Program-made: the position numbers and the translations under genes
Assembly: GCF_000758705.1 (NCBI RefSeq)
Contig: NZ_CP009287.1
Location: forward strand, 5,022,001-5,086,000
Direction: 5' to 3'
Source of the DNA: Paenibacillus graminis
GTDB taxonomy: Bacteria > Bacillota > Bacilli > Paenibacillales > Paenibacillaceae
DNA length: 64,000 bases
Notes under the pieces: model-generated
Told to the model about the DNA's origin: nothing
Databases searched by the model: none
Seen by the model: the letters and a program-made list of their open reading frames with translations, nothing else
Shown: piece after piece, positions 61,451 to 64,000 of the stretch
Numbering within the stretch: the first letter of the stretch is position 1
Layout: each line of letters starts with the position of its first letter

Positions 61451-62965
61451 TTACTTAAACACCTGCTCCACGAGAAACTTCATGACCTCACCCGGTTGTT
61501 GTTTGGAAAACTCGGCCCGGTCTGCGAACAGCATCCCATACGGCGCTTTAGGGGTGTAGGGCTCCCATCGTGGCAGTTCCTTTCCTGTCGAGTCCAGCCC
61601 GTTCGGGTCACCTGAACGGATGAAGTTGGCCCAATAATTGCACATCTGGCGGGCCAAATCATAATGCTTCCCGACAAACGGTCTCCAGCACTTGGCAAGC
61701 GTTTCAAAGAAAAACCAGAGATCCACCGAGTGGAAGGTACCGGGGTTGTCCCAGCCTGGTATTTCAGCATCGAAATTATAATAGTACAGCGGGGTTTTGC
61801 CGCCGGTGTCGGCATTGGCCTGCGCAGCAATGCGAATCGCGTATTCTATCCCGCTCACCGCAGCCCTCTTCCTGGCTTCCTCAATATTGCCCGCCTGAAC
61901 GCCGCAAAGCTCCAGATATGCCGCGGCATCGTCGCCGAATATGGCTGCGGCCATCTTTTTGAAATCGTCCAATGTTTCAGCATCCGGGACACTAAAAAAC
62001 TCGGAGGAGGTATGACCGAACATTACCGGCACCTTCCAGCGCTTGTTTTGCAGGAACAAATCAAAAGAATTGCCTACGCTGAACACCTGATCTGTGACTG
62101 TGCCCCAGAATCCCCCGTACTCTACAGCCTTGTCTCGAAGGTAGACTGCATCCAGCTGCCGGGCTTCTGCAAGCGAAGATACGCCCAGATATTTAAAAAA
62201 CCCGACACCGTCCTGTTCAGCCTCTTTCAGATCATTCCGGAGCGGAGGCAAGAGCGTTCCCGGGTATAGTTTTGTAAAGATCCCGCTTTGAATAATCGCC
62301 CGTTGAAAAAGATCCTTGTTCTGAGGCGAGGTGAGCTGGCTCATAACGCTTCCGCCGCCGGCGGACTGTCCGCCGATGGTGATATTGTCAGGGTCGCCGC
62401 CAAATGCTGCAATATTGCGTTTGACCCATCGTGTTGCCGCCTGTTGATCTAGGTTGCCAAAGTTAGCGGGTGCTTCCGGCGCTTCCGCCGTTATTTCGGG
62501 ATGGCATAAAAATCCGAAGACATTCAGGCGATAGTTGATTGTGACCACCACGATGCCCCGGCGTGCAATGCGTTCGCCGTCGAATTCCATTTCGGCCGGA
62601 TGGCCTACCTGGAGGCCTCCGCCAAAATACCATACATATACTGGAAGCTTCTCATCCATACGATTGGCCGGTGTCCATACATTCAGGTAAAGGCAATCCT
62701 CGTTCATGGCGATGTCTGGTTCCACAGCCCATTCCCGGGTATAGATGTTGTCGTCGTCAATCTCTTGTCTTACCTGCATTGAAATTGGCGCGAACTCGTA
62801 TGCTTGAAGCACACCTTCCCAGTCTCTTGCCGGCTGCGGGGCACGCCAACGGTTTTCGCCCGTGGGTGGAGCGGCGAAGGGTATCCCTTTGAAGCTCGTG
62901 ATCCGGGGGTCGGCTGCCGGCAGCCCCTGAACCGTCCCATTTTCAACTGTTACAACTCTAAGCAT
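61451..62965 (-). CDS. type B carboxylesterase / para-nitrobenzyl esterase family
   Basis: A 504-residue type B carboxylesterase. FKGIPFAAPPTGENRWRAPQ, EDCLYLNVWTPA, oxyanion WYFGGGLQVGHP, nucleophile elbow ITIGGQSAGGGSVMSQL and GTFHSVDLWFFFETL with the catalytic His are all present. There is no signal peptide. GGAGACG precedes the ATG. A cre-like site lies about 70 bp upstream, so carbon catabolite control is plausible. Confidence 0.92.
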   Translation of the reverse strand: MLRVVTVENGTVQGLPAADPRITSFKGIPFAAPPTGENRWRAPQPARDWEGVLQAYEFAPISMQVRQEIDDDNIYTREWAVEPDIAMNEDCLYLNVWTPANRMDEKLPVYVWYFGGGLQVGHPAEMEFDGERIARRGIVVVTINYRLNVFGFLCHPEITAEAPEAPANFGNLDQQAATRWVKRNIAAFGGDPDNITIGGQSAGGGSVMSQLTSPQNKDLFQRAIIQSGIFTKLYPGTLLPPLRNDLKEAEQDGVGFFKYLGVSSLAEARQLDAVYLRDKAVEYGGFWGTVTDQVFSVGNSFDLFLQNKRWKVPVMFGHTSSEFFSVPDAETLDDFKKMAAAIFGDDAAAYLELCGVQAGNIEEARKRAAVSGIEYAIRIAAQANADTGGKTPLYYYNFDAEIPGWDNPGTFHSVDLWFFFETLAKCWRPFVGKHYDLARQMCNYWANFIRSGDPNGLDSTGKELPRWEPYTPKAPYGMLFADRAEFSKQQPGEVMKFLVEQVFK

Positions 62966-63030
62966 GGTATCGTCTCCTTTACAGGTGTATTTATTGGAGT
63001 AAATAAATATTTATGGAATAGCTGCATCTT

Positions 63031-63044
63031 GGTAATCGCTTTCA
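63031..63044. promoter_or_regulatory. cre-like site upstream of the carboxylesterase
   Basis: GGTAATCGCTTTCA matches TGWAANCGNTNWCA at 13 of 14 positions (first base G for T). It lies 66 bp before the ATG on the minus strand. The rest of the 62966-63284 gap is A/T-rich with no other clear signal. Confidence 0.5.
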
Positions 63045-63284
63045 ATGATATATAAAGCAATAATCCGTTCTGCCCTATTCCGGTCTGTACGAGACTATCA
63101 CCTCCATAAATACCTCCTTCGCAAACACAGTGTATTTTGACTTTTCCGGCTTTTCCTAAGGTATTAAGTACGGGGTGTATTAAATTGTAATTTACACCTC
63201 AATCAAAAACAATGATCTAAGCAATAATGGAATTGATGTATTCTAATAATAGAGTTTGCTAATCCGCACTATGCTCACACATGT

Positions 63285-63418
63285 GAAGTGGAAAAAGGAT
63301 AACTAAATCAGCTCGAAACGCTCCTGAAGAGGGTATACGGCCCAATTAAGTTCACTTTTTCCACTTCAATCTCACAATTGCTGATTTTGGGGAGAAATAA
63401 GCTCCCTTTTTCCAACTA
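63285..63418 (+). repeat. 134-bp composite repeat, copy 3
   Basis: It aligns end to end with 59414-59547 in the same orientation and with 158-291 inverted. It starts GAAGTGGAAAAAGGATAACT and ends at CTTTTTCCAACT. It abuts G/C-rich, coding-like debris at 63420-63548. Confidence 0.8.
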
Positions 63419-63548
63419 GCACTGCTCACCTGCCTCTCCTCCCCCCATTTAGCCCACGTGCGCCGCCGGGGCGGATAATTTGGCTGGGGGTAAGGGTCGG
63501 GGATTGGCTCATCCAGTAAGGTGCCGTCCAAGTGCAAGCGTAAAATTG

Positions 63549-63713
63549 CTAGACGCTATACTGCATCGCCTGCCGCATCGTCCAGATCCGGTCAACATCG
63601 AAGAGCACTTTACGGGTATGGATGGAATCCGTGTAGGCATAAGCGGCTCCTGCTCCAACCATCGTTTGGCAGGTCTTGTACCAGTCAGGGCTTACCTGTG
63701 CCGGGACGGTGCG
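63549..63713 (-). pseudogene. C-terminal remnant of an unidentified gene
   Basis: Directly after the permease stop, the same frame runs on for about 54 codons to TAG at 63549-63551. The peptide includes DWYKTCQTMVGAGAAYAYTD and RKVLFDVDRIWTMRQAMQYS, which is coding-like and ends naturally. No start codon or ribosome binding site fits. It is probably the 3' end of a gene that lost its front by deletion. The family is not recognised. More coding-like sequence in another frame continues to 63430. Confidence 0.5.
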
Positions 63714-64000
63714 TTATCCCTTTACCCCCCCGACAGTCATTCCCTGTACAAAGTATCTTTGCAGGAACGGATAGACCATCAGAATCGGGACACTGGCTAT
63801 GATCGTCATCGTCGCCCTAAGTGAAGTAGGAGTTACTCTGACAGCATTTTCTGCGGATTGGTAAGCTTCCACCGCCCCTGCAGTCGCAGATGTGTTGGTG
63901 GTCTGCAAAATTTTCATCAGCTCGTACTGCAGCGTGCTTAACTTGATATTCGAGGAATTATACAAAAACACATCAAACCATGAATTCCATTGTCCCACAG
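63714..64000 (-). CDS. ABC sugar permease, LplC type, C-terminal part (partial)
   Basis: The last 95 or so codons of a CUT1 permease; the 5' part lies beyond the window edge. QWNSWFDVFLYNSSNIKLST and the end YPFLQRYFVQGMTVGGVKG match the end of the permease at 8986, where the sequence is FVQRYFVTGLTIGAVKG. It should belong to a second LplABC-type transporter operon located to the right. Confidence 0.88.
   Translation of the reverse strand, partial: VGQWNSWFDVFLYNSSNIKLSTLQYELMKILQTTNTSATAGAVEAYQSAENAVRVTPTSLRATMTIIASVPILMVYPFLQRYFVQGMTVGGVKG

Overview
The window looks like chromosome from an endospore-forming, mid-GC Bacillota, most probably a Paenibacillus. The evidence is a gerA-type germinant receptor operon, strong AGGAGG-type ribosome binding sites with frequent GTG/TTG starts, CcpA (cre) and Zur boxes of the Bacillus type, LplA/LplB/LplC-type sugar transporters, a KGG-repeat stress protein, and many small one- and two-component transcription units typical of a soil carbohydrate generalist. 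No rRNA, tRNA, CRISPR array or intact transposon was seen.

Layout. 1-0.3 kb: end of a membrane protein gene and a 134-bp composite repeat. 0.7-4.8 kb: gerAA-gerAC-gerAB behind a sigma-G-like promoter. 5.1-11.3 kb: a decayed yqjF gene, then a minus-strand sugar ABC transporter operon (two permeases, binding protein, LacI regulator, LysE exporter) with two matching LacI-type operators upstream. 11.3-23.3 kb: small unlinked units, including an HExxH protein, KGG protein, MDR oxidoreductase/HxlR pair, methyltransferase, a broken DUF3533 gene, SnoaL/TetR pair, two unknowns, a lipoprotein, a nucleotidyltransferase, YceI and SRPBCC/MerR. 23.3-29.8 kb: a tight five-gene operon (zinc alcohol dehydrogenase, atypical GH13 enzyme, signal-less sugar-binding-like protein, RibD_C reductase, MATE exporter) behind a LacI-type operator. 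This is the best candidate for an undescribed pathway. 30-34.4 kb: aldA divergent from lutABC with a perfect cre site between them (lactaldehyde to lactate to pyruvate). 34.4-40.3 kb: a Nik/Opp-type ABC importer with a translationally coupled methyltransferase under a perfect Zur box, so probably zinc or zinc-metallophore uptake, not nickel.

41-49.7 kb: acoA-acoB-acoC-acoL with rpoN and acoR, a textbook -24/-12 promoter and an upstream palindrome, i.e. a complete sigma-54 acetoin catabolism circuit. 49.8-51.1 kb: a YukJ-type protein and a tandem repeat patch. 51.1-56.1 kb: murQ-murP-mupG-murR-EIIA, a murein-sugar recycling operon whose promoter overlaps one of two identical putative MurR sites. 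56.3-59.3 kb: TetR and an MMPL transporter that has lost its first membrane helix and carries five 36-bp repeats. 59.3-64 kb: repeat copies, two esterases, an AraC regulator, a gene remnant, and the C-terminus of a sugar ABC permease running off the end.

Together the genes cover scavenging of sugars, murein fragments, acetoin, lactate and zinc, each unit having a recognisable local switch. At least three genes (yqjF, the DUF3533 gene and the remnant at 63.6 kb) are decayed, and the three full 134-bp repeats all lie in intergenic DNA, two of them near decayed or truncated sequence.
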